The notes: generated from the sequence alone by a model not told the origin. DNA of 62,342 nucleotides from Bacteroidota bacterium (GCA_018267925.1 JAFDXO010000150.1:1-62342); one strand, 5' to 3'. Counted from the first letter of the stretch, positions 1 to 9,856 are shown. Made by a program: numbers and translations.

Positions 1-274
1 AATCATAAACAACCTAATTAGGTAGCTCAAAATTATTACCATTTTTCTTACAAACCAAAGAAAATCAGTAATTTATTTTTTCAAACCCAATAAAAAAGGG
101 GTAATTATGCGGAGTTAGGGTTTAAGTGTTTCAACTTGGAATAATCATGTAGATGTATCAAAGTTATTGAAGCATTTTACCCTATCTTTGGAAATCTTAC
201 TGTGTGTCGTTTTTTCGGTGCTAATAACTATTACTTCAACACAAGCTAAATTCATGTAACAATCACTTTTCAGC
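1..274. other. Left-edge region without a recognisable gene
   Basis: AT-rich sequence before the first gene. A 12-nt perfect palindrome (acctaattaggt, 12-23) could be an operator or half of a site cut by the window edge. I see no convincing coding frame or TAnnTTTG promoter box. Confidence 0.4.
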
Positions 275-1057
275 ATGAACAAGATTCAGACATTTGTGCA
301 ATTATTACGAGAAGCACCACAATTTACTGCTTTGGCATTACCCGACTCAGGGGCTTTGCGTACTCGTTTACAATTAGCCAGTACCATGAGTCGTTCTTGC
401 TTATATTATGTTTTTGATTTTACTACCAATAGTTATCTGGAAGCCGGTCCGGGTAAAGAAACTTTCATGGGTTATACGACCGATTACTTAAAAGCAGCCG
501 GTCCTTTTTTTTGGATGGAGCAGTCTGACTCAAATGATCTGAAGGTGATGAATGAAAAGGTAATTCCGGGTGATCTCGCAGCATTAAAAGGAAAATCACA
601 ATCAGAATTGGAAAACATTATTTGCAGTACCAATTATCGGGTAAAAACAAGGGGCGGTGATAAGCTTATGCTCTTGCAAAGAACCAATTACCTGTGCGAT
701 ACAAACGGAAGGTTTCTGGCGGCAATGGGAACGGTTGATGACATCAGCCATTTTAAGCAGGACAGTAAAATGACTTGTATAGTAGAGCGATTTTCTCAAT
801 TTTCAGACGGGAATATTAATCGAGAAATACTTCGTAAAGAGCATTTTTTCCCAAATGAAAAAGACAGTTTACTTAGCCCACGAGAAATTGAAATTTTAAA
901 GTGGATTTGCGATGGGCTAAGTAGTAAGCAAATTGCTGATCATTTATTTATTAGTTTAAATACAGTAAACAACCATCGGAAGCGAATTTTAGAAAAAACA
1001 AATGCTCGAAATATGGCAGAGTCTATTCAATATGCGGTTAGAAATGGAATTCTTTAA
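275..1057 (+). CDS. PAS-like / LuxR-type HTH transcriptional regulator
   Basis: Cytoplasmic DNA-binding regulator of 260 residues. Residues about 198-258 form a LuxR/NarL-type helix-turn-helix: LSPREIEILKWICDG, then a recognition helix around SLNTVNNHRKRIL. Residues about 25-165 look like a PAS fold, ending in the typical strand GRFLAAMGTVDDIS. There is no receiver domain with a phosphoacceptor Asp, so it probably senses a ligand or a partner rather than a histidine kinase. It starts at an ATG with no Shine-Dalgarno, is transcribed alone, and converges on ndk with a shared terminator. The regulated genes cannot be told from the sequence. Confidence 0.85.
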   Translation: MNKIQTFVQLLREAPQFTALALPDSGALRTRLQLASTMSRSCLYYVFDFTTNSYLEAGPGKETFMGYTTDYLKAAGPFFWMEQSDSNDLKVMNEKVIPGDLAALKGKSQSELENIICSTNYRVKTRGGDKLMLLQRTNYLCDTNGRFLAAMGTVDDISHFKQDSKMTCIVERFSQFSDGNINREILRKEHFFPNEKDSLLSPREIEILKWICDGLSSKQIADHLFISLNTVNNHRKRILEKTNARNMAESIQYAVRNGIL

Positions 1058-1097
1058 AAACACGCTTCATTTCAGGAATGATTTTGAATAAAAAGCT

Positions 1098-1128
1098 AAC
1101 CCCTGATAGCGTTTTACTATCAGGGGTT
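1098..1128. terminator. Bidirectional terminator between the LuxR-type gene and ndk
   Basis: Perfect 12-bp stem (aacccctgatag / ctatcaggggtt) with a 7-nt loop. On the minus strand it is followed by a run of five T, which suits ndk. On the plus strand the tail is weaker (tttgaaat). Confidence 0.85.
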
Positions 1129-1153
1129 TGAAATAAATCGTATAGTCGGGATG

Positions 1154-1570
1154 TTAGAATTGCTCTAAGCCACTAAAGAAAAAACGCCCTTCGATAGCTG
1201 CATTTTCATCGCTATCAGAGCCATGTACAGCATTTTCACCTACTGAAGCGGCGTACAATTTACGAATAGTACCTTCTTCTGCTTGTGCAGGATTAGTTGC
1301 GCCAATCAACTTACGAAAATCAGCAACCGCGTTATCTTTTTCTAAAATAGCTGCTACAATTGGGCCACTGCTCATAAATTCAGTCAATTCACCATAGAAT
1401 GGACGCTCCTTGTGTACTTCATAAAATTTTTCAGCTTGATTTTTGGTGATGTGTAGATACTTCATCGCTACAATGCGAAAGCCTGCTTGGTTCACCATTT
1501 GAAGGATATTGCCTATGTTGCCGGCGCGTACGGCATCCGGCTTAATCATTGTAAATGTACGGTTAGACAT
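1154..1570 (-). CDS. ndk: Nucleoside diphosphate kinase
   Basis: Transfers the gamma phosphate of ATP to NDPs through a phospho-histidine, balancing the NTP and dNTP pools. The 138-residue length is normal for the family. Visible motifs are the N-terminal TMIKPDAV, the R-P-F-Y-x-E-L loop, and the active-site segment NAVHGSDS with the catalytic His followed by Ser-Asp. The ATG start is preceded by a TACCTTTG box 26 nt upstream. Single-gene unit ending at the shared terminator. Nothing unusual is seen. Confidence 0.97.
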   Translation of the reverse strand: MSNRTFTMIKPDAVRAGNIGNILQMVNQAGFRIVAMKYLHITKNQAEKFYEVHKERPFYGELTEFMSSGPIVAAILEKDNAVADFRKLIGATNPAQAEEGTIRKLYAASVGENAVHGSDSDENAAIEGRFFFSGLEQF

Positions 1571-1595
1571 TGATTAGAAAATTGCTTTTGGGGCG

Positions 1596-1603
1596 CAAAG
1601 GTA
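1596..1603 (-). promoter_or_regulatory. -7 box of the ndk promoter
   Basis: TACCTTTG on the minus strand, a perfect match to the Bacteroidota -7 consensus TAnnTTTG, 26 nt before the ndk ATG. No clear -33 TTG at the usual spacing. Confidence 0.6.
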
Positions 1604-1743
1604 AGCGTTTACAGGAAGAATACCTGCTAAGTCTCTATAAAGTTCAACTTAAATTCTCATCTATTTTAAAAGTGCACTTTAATTGGAATTAACTAAACAG
1701 CATACATAAAGTATATTGTTGATTATCAAAATGAAAAAAGCAT

Positions 1744-2139
1744 TTAATTTTTCTTCAGTTCGATTGTTTGAACATTGTTAGCTCCATCTGTTGTTTTCCA
1801 TTTTTGATATTTCTTCTTGTTGGTCATGATAATCCATGTCTTGGCAAAGGCAGAATTTTCGCCTTCAATAGTTACATATTTCCCTTCTGTCCAAGTCCAT
1901 TTAAAAGGATTTTGATCCGTATTGGTAACTCCCAATGCGGAATATTGAAGATTTTTTTCGCCAGTTCCGTTTTTATTGAAATGTACCGTACCGATATTGG
2001 TTAATGATACTCCTTGTTGACCGGGTTGTGCCGTAGAAAAGCGTTGTACAGACCAATTTCCTACCATTCGTGGAGAACAAGAGGCAAGTGAAAATATGGT
2101 AAATAAAAGTGCAACTGATTGGGTGGTTTTATTTTTCAT
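1744..2139 (-). CDS. Small lipoprotein, possibly lipocalin-like
   Basis: 131 residues with a lipoprotein signal peptide: basic MKNK, a hydrophobic stretch, then the lipobox LASC with the modified Cys near residue 21. The mature part (MVGNWSVQRF, then short beta-rich segments with WTWTEGKYVTIEG and KKYQKWKT) resembles the lipocalin-like lipoproteins common in Bacteroidota, which often begin with a G-x-W motif. That assignment is by pattern only. Monocistronic, with no functional clue from the neighbours. Confidence 0.75.
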   Translation of the reverse strand: MKNKTTQSVALLFTIFSLASCSPRMVGNWSVQRFSTAQPGQQGVSLTNIGTVHFNKNGTGEKNLQYSALGVTNTDQNPFKWTWTEGKYVTIEGENSAFAKTWIIMTNKKKYQKWKTTDGANNVQTIELKKN

Positions 2140-2357
2140 TTCTATTATTTTGGGTTAAAAAAACATCAAAAACGGATTCCAATATTCATAACTATGCTGT
2201 AGGTGAACTATGACCAAAGTTATTGTTAATGAACTTCGCCTCCAAATATTTTAAGTAGCAAAATCCATGCTTCATTACCCAAATTTTAGGTTAAAAAACG
2301 ATTTGCTCTTTTAACCTGCTTAAAAAAATTATCTTTAGTCTTCAAATTGGTGTTCAT

Positions 2358-3968
2358 TTGGTTCGTTTGCTTCTGACTTTTGTTTGGTTACTTCTTTCGC
2401 CGGCAATACATGCTTTTACACATCAAGATAGTTTAAGAGGAGAAAATGGCTCGGGACGGTCTTGGTGGGATGTGCAGCATTATTCTCTGCATGTTGTTTT
2501 TGACACTACTCATCGAACTATTTCCGGTCGAAATGAAATTCGTGCAACGGTTTGTAATCCGGCTATTGATAGCCTACAATTAGATCTTCAAGAATTGATG
2601 TTTTTAGATAGTGTATTGATGGATGGGCGAAAACTTGATTTTTTTAAAGAGGGAAATGTTTGGTGGATTGTTAATAACTTTTCTCATCTCAAGCTAAATG
2701 AGCAATTTAGCATATTAGCTTATTATCATGGGAAACCTCACCCAGCAAAACTTCCACCTTGGGATGGTGGCTTTGTTTGGACTACCGACTCCTTACATTT
2801 TCCTTGGAATGCCGTAGCTTGTCAAGGATTAGGAGCAAGTGTTTGGTGGCCTTGTAAAGATTATCAAGGAGATAAGCCTGATAGCGGAATGATTTTAGAC
2901 TTTATTAGTCCGCTTCCTTTAGTCAGTAATGGGAGAAAAATATTAGAACGAGTTGCAGATACCCATGGATATCATCAGTACAAATATGAGGTTATCAATC
3001 CCATTAACACTTACAACGCTACATTTTATGCAGGAGATTATATAGGTTGGTATGACACTTTAATGGGCGAAAAGGGAAAACTAGATTTATCCTTTTTTGT
3101 TTTGAAGCAACATGAACAGCAAGCTCGCAAACATTTTGAAGTAGTTAAGCAAATGCTCCATTGCTTTGAATATTGGATGGGACCCTATCCTTTTTATGAA
3201 GATGGATATAAATTAGTAGAAGCACCTTATCTCGGCATGGAACATCAAAGTGCCATAGCTTATGGCAATCAATATAAAATGGGCTATAGAGGATTAGATA
3301 GAAGCGGGACAGGTGTTGGGTTGCTTTTTGATTTCATCATTGTTCATGAAAGTGGGCACGAGTGGTTCGGAAATAATGTTACGGCTAAAGATATTGCTGA
3401 TAATTGGTTGCATGAAGGGTTTACCACTTATGCTGAAGCCTTATTTGCCGAGTGTGGATGGGGAAAAGAAAAAGCGAGTGTTTATACACTTGGTGAATGG
3501 AAAGGAATAACAAATGATCGTCCTGTAATAGGACCTTATGGTGTCAATAAAGAAGGAAGTCGAGATGAATATGATAAAGGTGCAGCAATCGTTCACATGA
3601 TAAGGTCTATAATAAATGATGATGAAAAATTCCGACTTTTATTACGAACAATCAATTCAAAGTATTATCACCAAACAGTTACCAGTGTTGCTTTAGAGCA
3701 ATTTATTTCCGATTTTTGCCACTATGATTTTTCATCGTTTTTTGATCAATATTTGCGTACCATACAAATTCCACATTTCGCTTACTTCATCAAAAAGAAC
3801 AAAATTTACTATCGTTTAGAAAACTGTATTAAAGGTTTGAAATTACCATTAACTATTTCAAGTGGGCAACATCATATATTGCTTCCATGTTCTACAGAAT
3901 GGCAAGAAGCTAAGTGGAAATATGGTTTTGACATTCAAGTTGCACCAAACTTCTTATTGCAGTTGTAA
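2358..3968 (+). CDS. M1-family zinc metallopeptidase (exported)
   Basis: Exported peptidase of the gluzincin M1 clan. The Zn site HESGH is at about 330-334, with the third ligand Glu in NWLHEGF about 19 residues later. The substrate-binding GMEH (GMEN-like) motif is at about 293, and the transition-state Tyr in DEYDKGA near 404. At 536 residues it has the N-terminal beta-saddle and catalytic domains but lacks the long C-terminal helical domain of full aminopeptidase N. The only plausible start giving a signal peptide (VRLLLTFVWLLLSPAIHA) is a TTG; no ATG follows until well inside the domain. Probably trims peptides in the periplasm or outside the cell. Confidence 0.88.
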   Translation: MVRLLLTFVWLLLSPAIHAFTHQDSLRGENGSGRSWWDVQHYSLHVVFDTTHRTISGRNEIRATVCNPAIDSLQLDLQELMFLDSVLMDGRKLDFFKEGNVWWIVNNFSHLKLNEQFSILAYYHGKPHPAKLPPWDGGFVWTTDSLHFPWNAVACQGLGASVWWPCKDYQGDKPDSGMILDFISPLPLVSNGRKILERVADTHGYHQYKYEVINPINTYNATFYAGDYIGWYDTLMGEKGKLDLSFFVLKQHEQQARKHFEVVKQMLHCFEYWMGPYPFYEDGYKLVEAPYLGMEHQSAIAYGNQYKMGYRGLDRSGTGVGLLFDFIIVHESGHEWFGNNVTAKDIADNWLHEGFTTYAEALFAECGWGKEKASVYTLGEWKGITNDRPVIGPYGVNKEGSRDEYDKGAAIVHMIRSIINDDEKFRLLLRTINSKYYHQTVTSVALEQFISDFCHYDFSSFFDQYLRTIQIPHFAYFIKKNKIYYRLENCIKGLKLPLTISSGQHHILLPCSTEWQEAKWKYGFDIQVAPNFLLQL

Positions 3969-4030
3969 GCATAAATAAAAAAACATTATTGGCAAAGGCA
4001 ATGAGTCCCATTCTGACATTCTCTTTGCGG

Positions 4031-5224
4031 TTACATATTTTTCAAGTTTGTCTGACTTTGACTCCATTCTTTAGAAAATCGAAGTGTATAATCAACTGTC
4101 TTTTCAGCATATTCTAAGCTCCAATCTGTTAATTCATTTTGCCAAGATAATTCGTTTGCAAATTCAAGTAAATCATCGGCAGGAGCACTTTTCAATTTTC
4201 CACTACTCCGTAAATGAGCTGATGCAGCAATAGTGGCTATGTCTTCAAAATATCTAAGCATTTTTTTAGGTCGCTTACTCAATTCCATTACACTTACTTT
4301 ATCTTCAGTTGGTTGCATTTCTTTGACTACATACCAATTCATCTCAAAGGACAAGGCTGAAAGTAAATTGGGAGACACATCTTGAAGTAAATTTTGAGCC
4401 GTAACAATTCGATTAGCCTGATTAGAAAAGGTTGTATGATTGGTCAAATGTGGCTTTACGGATTGCTTTACGTCAATTAATTTCCATTGTTTTTCTTGTT
4501 TATTTTGTTTTGAAATAAGATAGAGAAAACGATGTACGCCCAAACTGCCGGTACCGGCAACTCTAAAGCCTACATCTTCAACTTTATATTTCCCGTTTAA
4601 TTCTTGCACCAACCATGTATTTAAACCTTCCATCAGCCGCATTTTTTGCTCTCTTTCCGGCTTCAATAATTTGGTATTGACTTGTAATTTTCTGTTTCCT
4701 TTTATTAGTTCCGTCCGTTCTAACAACAAATCTTTCTCTTTTCGTTGCGCAACCTTTTTCATCAATTGTTGAATGGTTCCTCGCGAAGTTTTTATCTCCA
4801 TTTTTTGGGCATGTAAGGAATGGATTTGATGGGCATACTGCTGAAAAAAAATTGAAACAATTTTTCTTAAATCTTCCGAAGAAAACTTTGCTTCTCGTGC
4901 ACAAAGAATCAACGAAACTGCTAATCGAACAATATCTAAATGAACAGGAGCCAATACCGCTTCGTCAAAGTCATTAAGATCGAAATATACCAATCCATTT
5001 GACCCCTTGTAGCTGCCAAAATTTTCAACGTGCATATCTCCACAAAGCCAACTAAGTGGTGATGATACAGACAAATCATCTTTAAAAAAATCATCAAAAA
5101 ACAATGGCTGTGAGCCTCGAAAAAACACAAATGGATTTAAAGCCATCATTTGATATTTTCGACTTAATATTTCCGGAATTTTTCCGTAATCACTTTTTGA
5201 AACCCTACTAAAAATTGACTTCAT
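4031..5224 (-). CDS. DUF2252 family protein (kinase-like fold)
   Basis: 397-residue cytoplasmic protein of the DUF2252 family, recognised by GDMHVENFG and FDLNDFDEA. These resemble the catalytic and metal-binding loops of aminoglycoside-phosphotransferase-like kinases. An N-terminal FFRGS and the G-T-G-S-L-G-V-H-R loop in the middle also fit. The substrate of the family is not known to me. The gene is flanked by convergent and divergent neighbours and appears to be transcribed alone, from an ATG. Confidence 0.85.
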   Translation of the reverse strand: MKSIFSRVSKSDYGKIPEILSRKYQMMALNPFVFFRGSQPLFFDDFFKDDLSVSSPLSWLCGDMHVENFGSYKGSNGLVYFDLNDFDEAVLAPVHLDIVRLAVSLILCAREAKFSSEDLRKIVSIFFQQYAHQIHSLHAQKMEIKTSRGTIQQLMKKVAQRKEKDLLLERTELIKGNRKLQVNTKLLKPEREQKMRLMEGLNTWLVQELNGKYKVEDVGFRVAGTGSLGVHRFLYLISKQNKQEKQWKLIDVKQSVKPHLTNHTTFSNQANRIVTAQNLLQDVSPNLLSALSFEMNWYVVKEMQPTEDKVSVMELSKRPKKMLRYFEDIATIAASAHLRSSGKLKSAPADDLLEFANELSWQNELTDWSLEYAEKTVDYTLRFSKEWSQSQTNLKNM

Positions 5225-5394
5225 TCTCGAAAGTTAACTGAAGATTTCCTAAATAAATAGAGCTACCGATTCAACGTATATAAATACGGAATCAACGAGT
5301 TTAACAACATAGTCAACATTATTTGTCCAATATTTGGTTCAATAACAGAGTGCCCGCTCACCATTAAAATCATTTACTAATCAGCACTCTTAAT

Positions 5395-6492
5395 ATGCGT
5401 TACAACTACTACCTCAATTTCATTTTCACCTTGTTCTTTGTCTTCATTATTCCATTTTACGGTAAAGCACAAACGATTAGAGCAAAAACATCAAAAAGAC
5501 TTACCAAAATTTACCATCATTACGACAAAGTATTAAGCACTTCACAAAGACATTTTCTAAAACAAGCTATTGATAGTACGTTAACTGAAGTCCCTAAGGT
5601 TGCAAATGATAGTATCAATAACCAGATCAACGATCGAATCAGTGCTGTGCATGATCTTGCAGACTCAATGGCATTTATCCAAGGCGACAAATTAGATCAA
5701 TTAGACCAGCACACTGCTCACTTTCATGTAATCAATTGGTTTTCCAACAACCTAAATTATCGTGGTAGAAAGTATGATGAGGACTTCAATACTATTGCAG
5801 ATAATTTACAAATTGGGTTTGTAACTCCCTTCAATCTTGAGTTTTACTTTGCACGAAACAATTATTTTCAACCGGATGATTGGTTCACTGAAAACATTTT
5901 GGGTCTTACTTACAGCCAAAATATTATAAATGGTTTATCGGCAGACGTTGCTTTTGAACATTGGTTTATCAACTATGGTGATGCACAAACCAAACGCTGG
6001 CTGAACAACTACATAAACGGTAGTCTTACTTATGACAATGATTTCCTAAACTTCAGAACCGACTATGAATACATGTGGGGTTCTCAAATTACCGTTCAAA
6101 AGAAAAAATATCGGGCTGAACTAAAACAATTGACCAATACGCTTACCGGTAATATACAGAAAGACCATTTGTTTCTCGCCCTCGACCATCTTTCATTGCA
6201 GCCTGCTGCTACTGTTGTATTTTCCAACAGTGCCTTACCGCCCGTTGTAGTAAATGCTAAAAAGCAACCCATAACTTATAATAACGGAAAATTTGGGCTT
6301 AGTGATTATGAATTTTCTTTAGGGCTTGAATACGGTACTAGAAATGTGATCATTCAACCCGTTTATCATTACGCATTTCCAGTGGCCTTGCTTACTTCTG
6401 AAACAGGTCTTTCTCCATTTGGATACTTTACACTGCAAGCAGAATTCATGGTGTTTTTAAAAGACAATAGAAAAAAAGTAAATCAAGAATGA
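5395..6492 (+). CDS. Outer-membrane beta-barrel-like protein, partner of the polysaccharide fusion enzyme
   Basis: 365 residues. A cleavable signal peptide (hydrophobic stretch, then FYGKAQ) is followed by a charged helical segment to about residue 105. The rest alternates short beta strands rich in aromatic residues and ending in Asn/Asp/Gly turns, as in an outer-membrane barrel (for example NLEFYFARNNYF, FRTDYEYMWGS). I do not recognise a named family. The stop overlaps the start of the next gene (ATGA, 6489-6492), so the two are translationally coupled. Inference: it is the outer-membrane export or anchoring partner of the fusion synthase, as PgaA is for PgaBCD, although it shows no TPR repeats. 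Confidence 0.7.
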   Translation: MRYNYYLNFIFTLFFVFIIPFYGKAQTIRAKTSKRLTKIYHHYDKVLSTSQRHFLKQAIDSTLTEVPKVANDSINNQINDRISAVHDLADSMAFIQGDKLDQLDQHTAHFHVINWFSNNLNYRGRKYDEDFNTIADNLQIGFVTPFNLEFYFARNNYFQPDDWFTENILGLTYSQNIINGLSADVAFEHWFINYGDAQTKRWLNNYINGSLTYDNDFLNFRTDYEYMWGSQITVQKKKYRAELKQLTNTLTGNIQKDHLFLALDHLSLQPAATVVFSNSALPPVVVNAKKQPITYNNGKFGLSDYEFSLGLEYGTRNVIIQPVYHYAFPVALLTSETGLSPFGYFTLQAEFMVFLKDNRKKVNQE

Positions 6493-9400
6493 TGAAAGAG
6501 CGGCAGGTTTTTCAAACATCATCTCCCGGGCGTTGGCAAAGATTTAAGTGGAGTATGCGAGTGGCGATTGCCATTATTGTTGTAATGCTGATAACGGTGG
6601 TCATAGCAATTGTAAAAGTATATAACCCTACTGTTGGAGATTTAGGTGGAAAATCTGATCACATGCGAGCCATTTTAAACCCACAAAAGGATTTGTTGTT
6701 ACGACAACTGAAACCCATCACACCAATAAAAGAATTGAAAGGGCTATTACGCAATTCAAAACATCCGCTTCAAAACATTCGTTATGTTCATAGAGCTGAC
6801 AGCCTACATCAAAACGTGTTACCCATCCGTGCAGCCTTTTATGTTGCTTGGGATGCACAATCATACTCCTCATTACGCAACAATATCGGCAAGCTCAATA
6901 TGGTATTGCCTGAATGGCTGTTTTTAGATCCTGACGGAGATAGTCTGAAGTCTGAAATTGACAGCAGGGCTTTAAACATCATAAAATCATCCGGTGTTCA
7001 AGCATTACCCATGCTAACCAATTTTATTGGAAACGACTTTGATGGAACCGTTGTGCATCGCATCATTAATAATCCTCAAAAATCTCAAAAACTAATTGGC
7101 GACATCATCACAGTCTTGACCCAAAACAAGTTTCAAGGAATCAATATAGACTTTGAAGAACTGCAAGAAAACACGGATGAAAACTTAGTTCGATTTATGA
7201 AATCATTGTACGAACAACTTCATGCTAAAGGTTTTTGGGTAACTCAAGATATATCACCATTCAACTCTGATTACAATCTGACCGAACTCAACAAATACAA
7301 TGACTACTTGTTCATCATGGCTTATGATGAACACAACAGTGATAGCGATCCGGGTGATATTAGCAGCAAACAATGGGTTGATAGAATATTGCAAAATGCA
7401 CTGGAAGATGTACCGCCACAAAAATTAGTGTTGTGTATTGCTGGTTATGGATATGATTGGAACAACAGTGGTAAAGGGAAAGACATTACTTACCAAGAAG
7501 CACTTTCGATTGCTTCGGAATCAGATGCAAAGCCAAAATATGATAAGGGTTCAACTAACTTGAGCTATGGATATTATGATGATGACGACAGTCAGCACTA
7601 CGTATTCTTTACAGATGCCGTAACTAATTTCAATTCGTTAAGACAAGCTGCCAATGCAGACTTAGCCGGTGTTTCCTTATGGCGATTAGGTTCAGAAGAC
7701 AGTAGAGTATGGCGATTTTATAATCATGCTATGTCAGATAGTGGAATAGCCAAGTTCTCGATCCAACAATTAGCTACTGTTCCGGCTACCAATAACATTG
7801 ACTATGAAGGAGAAGGAGATATATTGGATGTTGCAGGAACACCTAAACCGGGCATTATTCAAATTACTCCTGCTGCTGACAACACAGCTATTGTAGATGA
7901 AACTTATCTCAAACTCCCTTCAACATTTGTTGTACATAAATATGGTCATGCTGACAAAAAACTGGTGCTTTCATTTGATGATGGCCCTGATGAAAATTAT
8001 ACGCCACGAATATTGGACATTCTTAGTAGAGAACATGTGCCGGCAGCATTTTTTATGCTTGGCATGAATGCAGAGGCTAATATTCCAATTGTAAAACGTG
8101 TATATCAAGAGGGGCATGAAATAGGTAGTCACACATTCACTCACCCCAATATGGCCTTGGTGAGCGAGGATCGTGCCATTTTAGAATTAAATGCAACACG
8201 CTTGTTGTTGGAATCTATCACGGGTCATTCAACCATCATGTTTCGTCCGCCATACAATGCGGATGCAGAACCGGAGACAATGGAAGAAATGTTGCCGGTA
8301 TCATTTGCTCGTAAATACAATTACATTACCATTGGTGAATCTATTGACCCCAACGATTGGGAAAAAGGAGTCAGTGCAGATTCAATTGTTGCAAGAGTGA
8401 TAGCTCAACAGCGCAATGGAAATATCATTCTATTGCATGATGCCGGAGGCAATAGAGAAGCAACGATTGCAGCTTTACCACGCATAATACAATACTTCAA
8501 AAAAGAAGGATACACCTTTACTAATATTGCCGGACTACTGAATGAGACACGAAATGATCTGATGCCTGCTGTGCCACACACTCAAGCCTACTATTTAATG
8601 CAAATAAATTATTACATCGCTTTATTGGGCTACTATTTGGGGCATTTTCTTGTTGCTCTGTTTATTACTTGTATCATTCTTTCTTTAGCTCGCATAGTAG
8701 GGCTTTATATACTCACTTTAAAGCAAAGAAGAAGAGAGAAAAAAATGTTGATTTTACAGCAACAGTTTCCTTTTGTATCAGTTATCATTCCGGCATACAA
8801 TGAAGAAATAAACGCAGTTAAAACCATTGAAAACATTTGCCAAACAACATATCCAAACTTTGAAATAATATTTGTAAACGATGGAAGTACGGATAATACA
8901 TTCCAGAAAGTAAAAAATGCCTTTAACAATAACGACAAAGTACGAATTCTTACTAAAAATAATGGTGGCAAAGCTTCTGCACTCAACGTTGGCATAAAAA
9001 ATAGCAAGGGAGCAATATTAGTATGCGTAGATGCAGATACGGTATTAGATTCCGATGCCATAGGTTTATTAGTGCAACATTTTTCTTCATCAAAAATTGG
9101 AGCAGTAGCTGGAAACGTAAAAGTCGGAAATAAGAAAAATTTACTTACACGCTGGCAATTTATAGAGTATATAACTAGTCAAAACTTTGACCGACGTGCA
9201 TTCTCATTCGTCAATGCGATTACGGTAGTTCCCGGTGCGATTGGTGCTTTTAGAAAATCAGCCATTGAAGCGGCAGGGAATTTCACGTCTGACACTTTAG
9301 CAGAAGACTGCGATCTGACCATCAGAATTTTGCGTGCCGGATATATCATTGCCAATGAAAATAGAGCACTTGCTTACACAGAAGCACCAGAAACTATTCG

Positions 9401-9839
9401 CATGTTTCTGAAACAACGATTCCGCTGGACTTTTGGAGTGATGCAAACATTCTGGAAAAACCGAGATGCCTTGTGTAATAGCAATTATGGATCACTTGGA
9501 TGGATTGCCTTACCCAATATTCTATTGTTTCAAATCTTAATCCCCCTCATTTCTCCAATTGCTGATTTTCTTATGTTGATAGGAATATTGACTGGCAATG
9601 CGCCTAAAATTCTATTCTACTACTTTCTTTTTATGATGGTAGATATTTTGGTAGCAATTATTGCCTTTTCTTTTGAGCGAGTATCTTTCAAATCTTTAGT
9701 TTGGATTATTCCACAGAGGCTTGGTTATCGTTGGCTGATGTTGTTTGTTTTATTTAAAGCTTTAAGGAGAGCCATCAAAGGTGAATTGCAGAATTGGGGC
9801 GTTTTACAAAGAACAGGTGCAGTTCATCATTCCAATTAG
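6489..9839 (+). CDS. GH18-like / polysaccharide deacetylase / GT2 synthase fusion
   Basis: 1116-residue inner-membrane protein with three enzyme modules. Order: TM helix at about 25-45; GH18-like domain at about 110-440 with GINIDFEEL (D-x-E acid near 220); NodB/CE4 deacetylase at about 480-690 with SFDDGPDE, EIGSHTFTHP, FRPPYNAD, DPNDW and IILLHDAGG; TM segment at about 702-735; GT2 domain at about 755-980 with VIIPAYNEE, VNDGSTDNT, the D-x-D of CVDADTVLD (near 847), LAEDCDLT and QRFRW; then about four TM helices and the tail NWGVLQRTG. The implied topology puts hydrolase and deacetylase in the periplasm and the polymerase in the cytoplasm. This resembles PgaB plus PgaC, so a poly-GlcNAc or chitin-like product is inferred. 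All key residues appear intact. Confidence 0.9.
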   Translation: MMKERQVFQTSSPGRWQRFKWSMRVAIAIIVVMLITVVIAIVKVYNPTVGDLGGKSDHMRAILNPQKDLLLRQLKPITPIKELKGLLRNSKHPLQNIRYVHRADSLHQNVLPIRAAFYVAWDAQSYSSLRNNIGKLNMVLPEWLFLDPDGDSLKSEIDSRALNIIKSSGVQALPMLTNFIGNDFDGTVVHRIINNPQKSQKLIGDIITVLTQNKFQGINIDFEELQENTDENLVRFMKSLYEQLHAKGFWVTQDISPFNSDYNLTELNKYNDYLFIMAYDEHNSDSDPGDISSKQWVDRILQNALEDVPPQKLVLCIAGYGYDWNNSGKGKDITYQEALSIASESDAKPKYDKGSTNLSYGYYDDDDSQHYVFFTDAVTNFNSLRQAANADLAGVSLWRLGSEDSRVWRFYNHAMSDSGIAKFSIQQLATVPATNNIDYEGEGDILDVAGTPKPGIIQITPAADNTAIVDETYLKLPSTFVVHKYGHADKKLVLSFDDGPDENYTPRILDILSREHVPAAFFMLGMNAEANIPIVKRVYQEGHEIGSHTFTHPNMALVSEDRAILELNATRLLLESITGHSTIMFRPPYNADAEPETMEEMLPVSFARKYNYITIGESIDPNDWEKGVSADSIVARVIAQQRNGNIILLHDAGGNREATIAALPRIIQYFKKEGYTFTNIAGLLNETRNDLMPAVPHTQAYYLMQINYYIALLGYYLGHFLVALFITCIILSLARIVGLYILTLKQRRREKKMLILQQQFPFVSVIIPAYNEEINAVKTIENICQTTYPNFEIIFVNDGSTDNTFQKVKNAFNNNDKVRILTKNNGGKASALNVGIKNSKGAILVCVDADTVLDSDAIGLLVQHFSSSKIGAVAGNVKVGNKKNLLTRWQFIEYITSQNFDRRAFSFVNAITVVPGAIGAFRKSAIEAAGNFTSDTLAEDCDLTIRILRAGYIIANENRALAYTEAPETIRMFLKQRFRWTFGVMQTFWKNRDALCNSNYGSLGWIALPNILLFQILIPLISPIADFLMLIGILTGNAPKILFYYFLFMMVDILVAIIAFSFERVSFKSLVWIIPQRLGYRWLMLFVLFKALRRAIKGELQNWGVLQRTGAVHHSN

Positions 9840-9856
9840 GAATCATAAACTGCACC
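9816..9856. other. Large stem-loop across the stop codon of the fusion gene
   Basis: Arms 9816-9833 and 9838-9856 pair over 18 positions with two mismatches around an aatt loop. The TAG stop at 9837-9839 lies in the loop and the second arm. There is no T tract on either side, so it is more likely a 3'-end stabiliser or a weak convergent terminator than a classical terminator. Confidence 0.55.
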
